Origin: RGIG4140 sp045532865
GTDB lineage: Bacteria; Pseudomonadota; Alphaproteobacteria; CAAHEQ01; UBA3637
NCBI GenBank assembly: GCA_045532865.1
Contig: JAZSGT010000028.1
Coordinates: 1-64,000 of the forward strand
Length of the DNA: 64,000 nt
Direction: 5' to 3'
Below the pieces are notes generated by a model. It ran no database searches and was not told the origin of the DNA. It saw only the letters and a list, made by a program, of their open reading frames with translations. Below, piece after piece: positions 49,413 through 57,547 of this stretch. The translations under genes were made by a program, and so were the position numbers. Every line of letters starts with the position of its first letter. Position 1 is the stretch's first letter.

Positions 49413-50243
49413 CTATTCTGACAGTTTAAATTGAGAGAGTAACTCTGCTGATTTTGTTGCATTGCGAGGATTAATCATTGCATTTTTGTTATATCCTGCA
49501 TCAACATGAATAATTTCACCCGTTACGCCAGCAGCTAAATCTGAACAAAGATACATGCCTGTGCCACCAACATCTTCAATTGTTACGTTGCGACAAAGGG
49601 CTGAATTGTTCTCTGTCCAGCCAAGAATTTGTCTGAAATCACCAATACCGGCAGCAGCAAGTGTGCGAATTGGTCCGGCAGAAATAGCATTCACACGAAT
49701 GTTTTGATGTCCAAGGTCAAAAGCAATAAAGTGAATAGATGCTTCTAATGCAGCTTTTGCAACGCCCATTACGTTATAGTTTGGTAAATATCTTTCAGCA
49801 CCTAAATAGGTGAGTGTTAAACAAGCGCCACCATCTGTCATTAATTCAGAAGCACGTTTACAAACATCTGTGAATGAATAACAAGAAATGAGCATTGAAT
49901 TGGTGAAGTTTGCTTGAGTTGTGTCAACATATCTGCCTTTAAGTTCATTTTTGTCAGAAAAAGCAATAGCGTGAACAACAAAGTCCAATTTGCCCCACTT
50001 TTTTTTTAGTGTTGCAAAAACATTATCCATTGATTCTGGATTGAGTACATCGCATGGGATTAAAATATCTGAACCAATGCTTTCAGCCAATGGTTTAACA
50101 CGTTTTTCAAGTGCTTCACCTTGGTATGTAAAAGCAATTTCAGCCCCTTGATCTGCCATGGCTTTTGCAATACCCCAAGCAATGGAGTGGTCGTTTGCAA
50201 CACCCATGATGAGACCTTTTTTCCCTGCCATAATTCCTGTCAT
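49413..50243 (-). CDS. fabI: Enoyl-ACP reductase (NADH), FabI type
   Basis: 276 residues from ATG 50243; AAGGA sits 7 nt upstream, inside a longer frame that starts at 50258. Short-chain dehydrogenase fold with the FabI signatures GVANDHSIAWGIA, the Y-x6-K pair in NYNVMGVAK, and AGPIRTLAA. It reduces trans-2-enoyl-ACP in the last step of each fatty-acid elongation cycle and is the triclosan/isoniazid-class target. Stands alone. Confidence 0.94.
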   Translation of the reverse strand: MTGIMAGKKGLIMGVANDHSIAWGIAKAMADQGAEIAFTYQGEALEKRVKPLAESIGSDILIPCDVLNPESMDNVFATLKKKWGKLDFVVHAIAFSDKNELKGRYVDTTQANFTNSMLISCYSFTDVCKRASELMTDGGACLTLTYLGAERYLPNYNVMGVAKAALEASIHFIAFDLGHQNIRVNAISAGPIRTLAAAGIGDFRQILGWTENNSALCRNVTIEDVGGTGMYLCSDLAAGVTGEIIHVDAGYNKNAMINPRNATKSAELLSQFKLSE

Positions 50244-50455
50244 ATTTTTTCCTTCCATAATATTTCACACATTATATTTTATAGACTATTCTAGATAAAG
50301 ATATACGAAAAGTCAAAAAAAAGCAAATGACACTTTTATGACAGTTGTAAAATAAAGGCTAGTAGCTCAAAATGAGCGTTTTTTTTGTTTTTGTCTGGTT
50401 GACTTTTATTGAAAATAAGTGTATTATTTTTCAACATAATTTAAAGGAGTATAAT

Positions 50456-52228
50456 ATGAAAGCTGCTGAGTTAAGAAAAAAGTTTATCGATTTTTTTGTT
50501 TCAAAAAATCATGTGGAGATTAAAAGCGCTCCATTAATTCCTGATAATGATCCAACTGTTCTTTTTACAATGGCTGGGATGCATCCATTGGTTCCGTTTT
50601 TGTTGGGCGCTCCTCATCCAGCTGGGAAGCGTTTGGTTGATTTTCAAAAATGTATCAGAACAGGTGATATTGAAGAGGTGGGTGATAAGGTTCATTTAAC
50701 TTTTTTTGAAATGCTTGGTAATTGGTCCATTGGTGATTATTTTAAAAAAGAAGCAATAGAATATAGTTTTGAATTTTTAACAAGCAAAGAATGGCTAGGA
50801 CTTGATTTAGATAAATTAGCATTTACTGTTTTTGCAGGGAATGCGCATGCTCCTTTTGATGAAGAGGCTTATAATACATGGCTTTCATTGGGTGTTTCTC
50901 CAAACAAAATTGCAAAACTGGAAGCAAACTGGTGGGGTCCAGCAGGGGTAACAGGCCCTTGTGGTCCAGATACAGAAATGTTCTATTGGACTGGCTCAGA
51001 ACCAACACCAGAAGTTTTTGATCCAGAAAATCCTCTTTGGGTCGAAATTTGGAATGATGTTTTGATGCAATATAATAAAAATGAAAAAGGCGAGCTTGAA
51101 AAGTTAGCCCATCCAAATGTTGATACTGGTATGGGTTTTGAACGTGTTGTTGCTGTATTAAATGGATTTGACAGTTGTTATGACACAGAACTTTTCGTTC
51201 CATTATTTGAAGCGTTGGATAAATTCCGTGGTATTGAAACGCCTTCTGAACGGACGAGAGAAGAACGCATTATTATTGATCATGCAAGAGCTGCCACGTT
51301 TATTATGGCTGAAGGGATTACTCCAGGGAATAAAGATCAACAATACCAATTGCGCCGTATCGTTCGCAGAATGTTAGGGGAAGGGCATAAATTGAATTTA
51401 GCTCCAGGTTTTGCATTACCTGTTGCTGAAAAAGTGATTGAAATGTATCAAGGATATTATCCAGAACTTGCTAAAAACAAAGAACTTATTTTATCAGCTT
51501 TTGAATTGGAAGAAAAAGATTTTTCAAAAACACTTGTTCGTGGTGTTCAAATGTTTGAAAAAGCTATTCAAGATGAAAAAAATGTTCAAAATGGCGTTTT
51601 AAGTGGTTTGGTTGTTTTTGATTTGGCTCAAACATTTGGGTTCCCAAAAGAAATGGCTGTTATGATGGCTGAAGAAAAAGGTCTTAAAGTGAATTTAAAA
51701 GAATTTGATGAAGCCTTTAAACACCATCAAGATATTTCTCGTGGGGCATCTGCTCCTTGTGGTTTAGCTGATAAAAAAGAAGAAACAACAGCACTTCATA
51801 CAGCAACACACTTGTTGCACCAAGCACTCAGAACAGTTCTTGGAACTCATGTGGAGCAACGTGGTTCTCACATTACAGCTGAACGGTTGCGTTTTGACTT
51901 TTCTCATCATGAAAAAGTTTCTCCAGATGATTTGAAAAAAGTTGAAGATCTTGTCAATGAGGTTATTCAAAAAGATATGCCAGTTCTGTGTGAAGAAATG
52001 ACTCTTGATGAGGCTTTACAAAAAGGAGCAATTGGTCTTTTTGCTAATAAGTATGGTGAAAAAGTAACTGTTTACTCTATGGGTGATTTTAGTAAAGAGG
52101 TTTGTGCAGGTCCTCACGTAACAAATACTGGTGTTTTAAAATCATTCCATATCATGAAAGAGGAAAGCTCTAGTAAAGGTGTTCGCCGAATAAAAGCAAC
52201 GGTAGGATTTGTGAAAAACAATGCATAA
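50456..52228 (+). CDS. alaS: Short alanyl-tRNA synthetase lacking the C-terminal C-Ala domain
   Basis: 590 residues from ATG 50456 (AAAGGAG upstream). The class II catalytic core is clear: ELRKKFIDFF, LFTMAGMHPLVPF, FFEMLGNWSIGDYF, DTGMGFERV. The editing domain follows with zinc ligands HTATH (about 447) and CAGPH (about 550). The chain ends there, without the DHHA1/C-Ala region of standard bacterial AlaRS (about 870 residues). Such short forms are known in some reduced bacteria. It is a complete frame with its own terminator, so not a fragment. Whether a second AlaRS exists cannot be seen. Confidence 0.88.
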   Translation: MKAAELRKKFIDFFVSKNHVEIKSAPLIPDNDPTVLFTMAGMHPLVPFLLGAPHPAGKRLVDFQKCIRTGDIEEVGDKVHLTFFEMLGNWSIGDYFKKEAIEYSFEFLTSKEWLGLDLDKLAFTVFAGNAHAPFDEEAYNTWLSLGVSPNKIAKLEANWWGPAGVTGPCGPDTEMFYWTGSEPTPEVFDPENPLWVEIWNDVLMQYNKNEKGELEKLAHPNVDTGMGFERVVAVLNGFDSCYDTELFVPLFEALDKFRGIETPSERTREERIIIDHARAATFIMAEGITPGNKDQQYQLRRIVRRMLGEGHKLNLAPGFALPVAEKVIEMYQGYYPELAKNKELILSAFELEEKDFSKTLVRGVQMFEKAIQDEKNVQNGVLSGLVVFDLAQTFGFPKEMAVMMAEEKGLKVNLKEFDEAFKHHQDISRGASAPCGLADKKEETTALHTATHLLHQALRTVLGTHVEQRGSHITAERLRFDFSHHEKVSPDDLKKVEDLVNEVIQKDMPVLCEEMTLDEALQKGAIGLFANKYGEKVTVYSMGDFSKEVCAGPHVTNTGVLKSFHIMKEESSSKGVRRIKATVGFVKNNA

Positions 52229-52232
52229 AATC

Positions 52233-52264
52233 AAAATGGCGAATGGAAGCATTCGCCATTTTTT
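52233..52264 (+). terminator. Terminator after alaS
   Basis: Stem AAAATGGCGAATG / CATTCGCCATTTT around GAAG, T run after. Confidence 0.85.
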
Positions 52265-52275
52265 GTTGAGGGAAA

Positions 52276-53061
52276 ATGTTTGGTGCAATTATAGGAGATG
52301 TTATTGGTTCTTCTTATGAATTTCATAATGTGAAAACAAAAGATTTTAAGTTGTTTACTGAAAATTCATGTTTCACAGATGATACAATTTTAACATGTGC
52401 TACAGCTGAATGGTTGCTAACTGGACAGCCTGCTGAAGTGATTTTAAAAAAATGGGGAAATAAATATAAAAACAGGTATTATGAGAATGGTCAAATTCCT
52501 CCTTTTGGGAAAGGATTTTCAAATTGGCTTGAAACAGGTGTTCCTTATGGGGCTAAAACAAATGGATGTGTGATGAGAATAAGCCCCGTTGGGTTGATGG
52601 AAAAGGATTTGAATATTGCATTAAAAAAAGCGCATTATTTTACAAATTTGACGCATAATCATCCAGAAAGTTTAAAATACGTTTCTATGTATATTGAAAC
52701 GATGTTTTTACTGAAGAAAAATGTGCATCCTAATCAAATTAAAAAATATCTTTCTTCAAAATATGAATGTGATTTGTCAAAGTCAATTGATGATATAAGG
52801 CCATCTTATAACAAATTTTATGTTTCCTGCAAAAACTCAGTTCCACAAGCCATTGTGGCTGGATTAGATGCTACTTCATATGAAGATGCTATTCGAAGTG
52901 CTGTTTCATTAGGGGGAGATAGTGATACGTTGGCGTGTATGGCTGGGGGTATTGCAGAATTGAGGTTTTCAATCCCTCAAAAATTGCAAAAAAAGACGTT
53001 GACATATTTGGACCCTGTCATGAGAAAATTGATTTTTGATTTTTATCAAAAGAAAAGATAG
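52276..53061 (+). CDS. ADP-ribosylglycohydrolase family protein
   Basis: 261 residues. Metal-site motifs of the DraG/ARH family: GAIIGDVIGSSYEF, FTDDTILT (Asp pair for the dinuclear Mg site), NGCVMRISPVG and SLGGDSDTLACMAG near the C-terminus. These enzymes remove ADP-ribose from arginine or other acceptors, or act on free ADP-ribose compounds. GAGGG lies close to the ATG. It is followed by the HExxH protein at 53138; the gap is 76 nt. Target unknown. Confidence 0.85.
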   Translation: MFGAIIGDVIGSSYEFHNVKTKDFKLFTENSCFTDDTILTCATAEWLLTGQPAEVILKKWGNKYKNRYYENGQIPPFGKGFSNWLETGVPYGAKTNGCVMRISPVGLMEKDLNIALKKAHYFTNLTHNHPESLKYVSMYIETMFLLKKNVHPNQIKKYLSSKYECDLSKSIDDIRPSYNKFYVSCKNSVPQAIVAGLDATSYEDAIRSAVSLGGDSDTLACMAGGIAELRFSIPQKLQKKTLTYLDPVMRKLIFDFYQKKR

Positions 53062-53137
53062 TGATTTAATTTGTTAAAAAAGAGTTTTTATGGTAAAATA
53101 AAAATATGTGATACAAAAGAAAATAGGGGAATGGTCT

Positions 53138-54709
53138 ATGGCTGATAATAAAATGCTTTCACTTCAAGAAAAAAGAAAATTAGCAAGTTGTTTTGATTTA
53201 AGCTTATTATCTCAAGATGATAGAGAATTTTTTTATTCCATATTATATAATCATTTAGATGAATTCCCTATTTTAACCATGCTTGCAAAAGATGTGATGA
53301 ATGGTTCAAATAAAAAAATATTTATTAATGTGAAAAAGTTAGATTCTAACATAAATGGGTATCAAGGCAATGGTGAAATTTGTTTTTCAACGCAATTATG
53401 GCATTCTTGTAAACAAAAAAAAGATACAAAAAGAGCGGCTTCTACATTTTGGCATGAGATTATGCATGCAATTCAGCAAGATAAGTTGACTTATTCCTAT
53501 TCAAAAAGAGGATATATGGTGTATCGTCAATTTATTGAAGCTGAAGCAATGAGTTATTCTAATTTGATGGTGCCTAGGTGCGAATTTGAAGATGAACTTT
53601 ATAAATCAATTTTAAAAGATTCACCATCTAAGTTTGAGGCTCAAAAAAGATATATTGCTGTTTCTACAAGATTACGTTTAAATGCTGATAGAGAACTGGC
53701 AAAATTTGATGCTCAAAATATTATGGGAAAATATTTTTCAGAATCAAAATGGGAAGATTCTGAAAAATATACAATCAAAGGTTGGCGTGATTTTTATTAT
53801 AAATATCACCAAGATTATGCTAAAAATATATGGGAAACAAAAGGAAGCTATGATAACAAATTAATTTCAGAAAGTGAAAAATATTTTGAAGACAGATATG
53901 GTATTAAAATTTCTGCAAAAGCAGCTATTTCTGAAGATGTTATTAATAATTATGGCTTATCAACTGGAATATTAAATACACGTATTATAAAGTTAAATGA
54001 TGCAGAAGTTTTTGAAATTTCTAAATGGCGAGAACTGTCAGATAGACATGGTAATAAAGCATATACATTGGATATGCCAAATATGGATCCATCTTATATT
54101 AATGATGTGTATGGGCATATTCTTGCAAATGGAATTCATGTTAAAAAGACGTATGCAATCCATAGAGATGGGTTTTCATCAAGATTACTTCAGATTGTAA
54201 ATACACCTGAAAATATTAAAAAGTTTATTGAAAAATGTGAGACATCAAAACAACCAAAAGTAAGAGAAGATATTTGGCCTAAACCAGATGAAAGAAAATG
54301 TGGCTATGGTAAGCAAATTTTTAATAATGCTATTATTGCTATTGATGTTGAAAATCCTCCCATTTTTCAAGTTGGAAAATACAAGAATATTAGTGTTGAT
54401 TTTAATGAGTTCCTTTCCCCTAAAAATAAAAAGTTTTTAAAAGAAGGTGGTTTGATTTTTGTTGGTAAGCATCCAGATTCGTTAGCGATTGATCTTCCAA
54501 AAGAGGTGATGGATAAGGCTTGTAAATATTGTGCTTTTAAAGAAAGTGATCCAACTGTATCTCGATTGCAAGGATACTTGTTTGTTGATAGGGAAGGGTT
54601 TCTTTGTTACAAAGAGTGCTCAACAAATGGTTCGTTTGTTCAACGGGGTAATCCAAATAGATTAAACCAATGTAAAAATCGAGAGCAATATTCTATGTCA
54701 ACAAGATAA
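53138..54709 (+). CDS. Putative metallopeptidase-like protein (HExxH), no signal peptide
   Basis: 523 residues from ATG 53138 (AGGGGA upstream; a GTG at 53108 is less likely). A zincin motif HEIMH sits near residue 109 in STFWHEIMHAIQQ, and IEAEAMSY about 30 residues later could supply a glutamate third ligand. The protein is Lys-rich and soluble. The C-terminal half (about 270-520) is unrecognised. Resembles uncharacterised 'putative metallopeptidase' families, possibly secreted effectors by a non-Sec route; function inferred only from the motif. Confidence 0.6.
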   Translation: MADNKMLSLQEKRKLASCFDLSLLSQDDREFFYSILYNHLDEFPILTMLAKDVMNGSNKKIFINVKKLDSNINGYQGNGEICFSTQLWHSCKQKKDTKRAASTFWHEIMHAIQQDKLTYSYSKRGYMVYRQFIEAEAMSYSNLMVPRCEFEDELYKSILKDSPSKFEAQKRYIAVSTRLRLNADRELAKFDAQNIMGKYFSESKWEDSEKYTIKGWRDFYYKYHQDYAKNIWETKGSYDNKLISESEKYFEDRYGIKISAKAAISEDVINNYGLSTGILNTRIIKLNDAEVFEISKWRELSDRHGNKAYTLDMPNMDPSYINDVYGHILANGIHVKKTYAIHRDGFSSRLLQIVNTPENIKKFIEKCETSKQPKVREDIWPKPDERKCGYGKQIFNNAIIAIDVENPPIFQVGKYKNISVDFNEFLSPKNKKFLKEGGLIFVGKHPDSLAIDLPKEVMDKACKYCAFKESDPTVSRLQGYLFVDREGFLCYKECSTNGSFVQRGNPNRLNQCKNREQYSMSTR

Positions 54710-54805
54710 AAGCGAATGTTTTTTAAATCTGATAGATAAAAATCATCTTGTTTTTTTTGTGATATTTTGATATGATTATCCCAATTTAGTGAAAGGGATT
54801 TTAAA

Positions 54806-56326
54806 ATGAAAAAATATATCACAACACCTATTTATTATACAAATGGTGCTCCTCATATTGGGCATGCTTATACAACAATTTTAGCCGATGTATTCAAAAA
54901 ATTTGAACAAATGAAAGGAAATGATGTTTTCTTTTCAACAGGGACGGACGAACATGGTCAAAAAAACCAACACTCTTGTGAGGCTTCTGGTTTATCTCCA
55001 GATGAATTTTTGACACGCCAAAGTCAGTTGTTCAGAGATTTGTTTGACAGAATGGGTATTGATTATGACTATTTTGTTAGAACAACTTCTGAAGACCATA
55101 AAAAAGTTGTTCGTAGAGTATTGCAAGATTTATTTGATCGTGGTTTGATTATCAAAAAATCATATGAAGGTTTATATTGTGAAGGGTGTGAACAATTTAA
55201 AAAGAAATGTGATTTAACAGAAGAAGGGTTATGTCCTGATCATTTGAAAGCTCCAAAAGTTATTTCTGAAGAAAATTACTTTTTCCGTTTAGAACCATAT
55301 CGCCAATGGTTAAAAGAATATATTGCTTTAAATCCTGATTGGATTACGCCAACAAATTATGCAAAAGAAGTTTTGGGAATGCTTGAAGAACCTTTGGATG
55401 ATTTGTGTATTTCTCGTCCAAAAGACAGAGTTTGGTTGGGTATTGAATTGCCTTTTGATGCAGATTTTGTTACATATATTTGGTTTGATGCATTGATTAA
55501 CTATATTTCAACATTAAAATTTGGTGAAAATGAAGATTTTGCATCCTATTGGAAAAATTCATATCATTTACTTGCAAAAGATATTTTGAAACCACACTGC
55601 ATTTATTGGCCAATCATGTTAAAAGCAATTGGTATTGATCCTGTCAGTCGTTGTATTGTTCATGGATATTGGATTGGTGAAGGCGGTGTTAAAATGTCCA
55701 AATCATTGGGTAACGTTGTTGATCCAAATGAAGTGATTGATATTATGGGTGTTGAACCTTTACGATTCTATTTAATCAACAACATGAGTTTAAGCAATGA
55801 TTCGCCAATTAGTATTGCACTTTTAAGACAAGGCTATAAATTGTTGGCAAACAATTTAGGTAACTTGCAAATGCGTGTTCTAAAAATGGTTGATAAGAAT
55901 TTGGAAGGCGCTATTCCTTCTGATGTTGCTTTGTTACCTGAGGATGAAAAAGTTTTAACAGACATTTCAGCTGAATTTAATGCTGTGTATAAGAAAGATA
56001 GTTCTCTTGAAACAGCTGTTGAATTAGCAAGTAAAATTATGTCAGCTTGTAATCAGGTGAATGCTTATTTCGCTGCAAATGAACCTTGGATATTGGCAAA
56101 AAATCCAGAAAAAATGGAGCGCTTTAAACAAGTTGTTTACACAACTTTGGATGCATTGAGATTGATTGCAACAGCTTTATATCCTCTGATGCCAAACACA
56201 AGCAAATCTATTCTTGAAACATTGGATGTTAAAGAGGATAAAGTTGAAGCTTTGTTTGAAGCAAAAGCTTTGGATGAAGGAAAAATTACAGTTCCAAGTC
56301 CATTGTTCCCATTCTTGCCTGAATAG
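54806..56326 (+). CDS. metG: Methionyl-tRNA synthetase
   Basis: 506 residues, class I synthetase. HIGH motif in GAPHIGHAY, KMSKS in GVKMSKSLGN, and a zinc-finger insertion with CEGCEQFKKKC. FFSTGTDEHGQK is the typical second segment. The C-terminal tRNA-binding EMAP domain of long MetG forms is absent, as in many alphaproteobacteria. AAAGGGA precedes ATG. Confidence 0.95.
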   Translation: MKKYITTPIYYTNGAPHIGHAYTTILADVFKKFEQMKGNDVFFSTGTDEHGQKNQHSCEASGLSPDEFLTRQSQLFRDLFDRMGIDYDYFVRTTSEDHKKVVRRVLQDLFDRGLIIKKSYEGLYCEGCEQFKKKCDLTEEGLCPDHLKAPKVISEENYFFRLEPYRQWLKEYIALNPDWITPTNYAKEVLGMLEEPLDDLCISRPKDRVWLGIELPFDADFVTYIWFDALINYISTLKFGENEDFASYWKNSYHLLAKDILKPHCIYWPIMLKAIGIDPVSRCIVHGYWIGEGGVKMSKSLGNVVDPNEVIDIMGVEPLRFYLINNMSLSNDSPISIALLRQGYKLLANNLGNLQMRVLKMVDKNLEGAIPSDVALLPEDEKVLTDISAEFNAVYKKDSSLETAVELASKIMSACNQVNAYFAANEPWILAKNPEKMERFKQVVYTTLDALRLIATALYPLMPNTSKSILETLDVKEDKVEALFEAKALDEGKITVPSPLFPFLPE

Positions 56327-56334
56327 AAGTTGTG

Positions 56335-56607
56335 ATGAAGATTGATTGTGGCAAAAGATATGCAATGCAGGCATTGATTAAAACGCACAAAGTTTTTGTT
56401 CAAAAAGGTATTAAATCAGAGGGTGATTATTCTTGTGTCAAAGTTGATTTTTCAAATGTAACTTCTGAAACGGCAAAAGCATTTAAACGTTGTTATAGAA
56501 AAAAATTGTTGAAAGAATTTGTAAAAAAAAGTTGCCATGACCAGCAGTTATTACGGCTTGTATTTCACCATTTGCATTGCTTTGGGTTGCAGGATGTGTG
56601 GATTTAG
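56335..56607 (+). CDS. Small hypothetical protein after metG
   Basis: About 90 residues, basic and cysteine-containing (MKIDCGKRYAMQALIKTH). It starts 8 nt after metG, with a GTG at 56332 as an alternative. No good binding site is seen and I recognise nothing. The last 25 codons overlap another frame that looks like a lipoprotein, so the true end may differ. Confidence 0.3.
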   Translation: MKIDCGKRYAMQALIKTHKVFVQKGIKSEGDYSCVKVDFSNVTSETAKAFKRCYRKKLLKEFVKKSCHDQQLLRLVFHHLHCFGLQDVWI

Positions 56608-56717
56608 TGGATAATAAACCACAAAAAGATGCTTCTTATCAGATAAAGGTTGAAAAAATTAATTCACAGAATAAATCTATACCTCCTATTCATTATATAA
56701 ATCGTGAGAAAAATTAA
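56523..56717 (+). pseudogene. Broken small lipoprotein gene
   Basis: In the frame ending at TAA 56715-56717 the translation shows a lipoprotein signal, CISPFALLWVAGC, then a polar tail DLVDNKPQKDASYQ. The basic KKKLP that would begin it is separated by an in-frame TGA (56538-56540), and there is no ATG. An A8 run (56523-56530) lies just upstream. Best read as a decayed lipoprotein gene, or a sequencing error. Confidence 0.35.
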
Positions 56718-56730
56718 ACTTTAAAAAATG

Positions 56731-56767
56731 AGACGGTTAATCTTAAAAAGATTGCCGTCTTTTTTTG
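56731..56767 (+). terminator. Terminator
   Basis: AGACGG-TT-AATCTT / AAGATT-G-CCGTCT with a short A loop and seven T. Confidence 0.75.
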
Positions 56768-56852
56768 TGGTGGATTTTAATATAATTTTAAAATTGACTT
56801 TCATTTTGATAAAGCATATAATCGTATGCATATAAAAATAAAGGAGTTGCTT

Positions 56853-57324
56853 ATGTTTTTATCAAGATTAAAGTCTTTTTTTGTCCCCGATACAACAGAT
56901 TTATTGCTTAAGAATGAAAATATTTATGTTGATAAAACATTCTTTAATCGGTGTTTAAAAGGGAAATATCTTTTGAATATGAAATATAGAAAAGTAAAAG
57001 TTGGTTTATTAAAACGCCAAATTGATAAAAAGATTTATGATTTAACAGAAAATGACTTGTATAAGTATCTTCAAAATCGTGAAAAAGAGGGAAAAATGAG
57101 TTCTTCTTTTGAACAGTTGATTGAAAATATTGAAAAAATGGATTCGATACAAAAAGTGTAATTATTTGTAAATATCGCTCAAATCTAATTAAAGATGGTC
57201 AACACAGAGCAATTTATTTGTTGTGGAAATATGGTCCAGATTATGAGGTTGATACAATCCATATTCGTGTAAAGAAAAGTTTATTAAGATTTCAATTGTT
57301 TCCTTGGTTGAAAAAGAAATTTTA
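56853..57324 (+). pseudogene. Frameshifted gene of a DGQHR-motif family
   Basis: ATG 56853 (AAGGAG upstream) opens 102 codons, MFLSRLKSFF to IENIEKMDSIQKV, ending at 57161. One extra A in the A6 run at 57133-57138 would continue as NGFDTKSVIICKYRSN, then IKDGQHRAIYLLWKYG and a stop at 57322-57324, about 157 residues in all. The joined protein reads smoothly, so this is one gene broken by a single-base deletion. DGQHR recalls ParB/Srx-like nuclease motifs, but the family is not established. Confidence 0.6.
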
Positions 57325-57350
57325 AAAAAGAGAGGGTTTCCTCTCTTTTT
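57323..57350 (+). terminator. Terminator before the trp leader
   Basis: AAAAAGAGAGG / CCTCTCTTTTT around GTTT; it overlaps the stop of the broken gene. Confidence 0.8.
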
Positions 57351-57351
57351 T

Positions 57352-57381
57352 CTTGACTTAAATAACTAGTGATATTATTTT
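57352..57381 (+). promoter_or_regulatory. Promoter of the trp leader
   Basis: TTGACT (57352-57357) with TATTTT (57376-57381, 18-nt spacer) or TATTAT (57373-57378, 15 nt). The leader ATG is 7 nt past TATTTT. Confidence 0.5.
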
Positions 57382-57388
57382 GCAACTT

Positions 57389-57457
57389 ATGAAGTATATA
57401 AAATTATTTGATTTTTCTTGTGTTTTTAAAAGCGTATATGCATTTTGGTGGTGCTAA
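57389..57457 (+). CDS. trpL: trp leader peptide
   Basis: A 22-residue frame, MKYIKLFDFS to KSVYAFWWC, with two adjacent Trp codons just before the stop, 90 nt upstream of trpB. This is the design of Trp attenuator peptides. The RNA after it can form GGTGC-TAAC-GCACC across the Trp codons and a weaker AACC/GGTT hairpin (57483 onward) before a T-rich stretch, but the exact attenuator pairing is not clear to me. No Shine-Dalgarno. Confidence 0.65.
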   Translation: MKYIKLFDFSCVFKSVYAFWWC

Positions 57458-57547
57458 CGCACCTGTTTATATATGATAGATTAACCATCTTAAAACGGTT
57501 CTTTATTTAATAAAAAAATCAAACATTATGAATATAAAAAAGGAAAA

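Noticed and set aside
56538..56540. In-frame TGA within a lipoprotein-like frame suggesting TGA read as Trp
   Set aside because: Many clear genes here end in TGA, some in ATGA overlaps (neuB-neuC, IalB-rlmN), so TGA is a normal stop.
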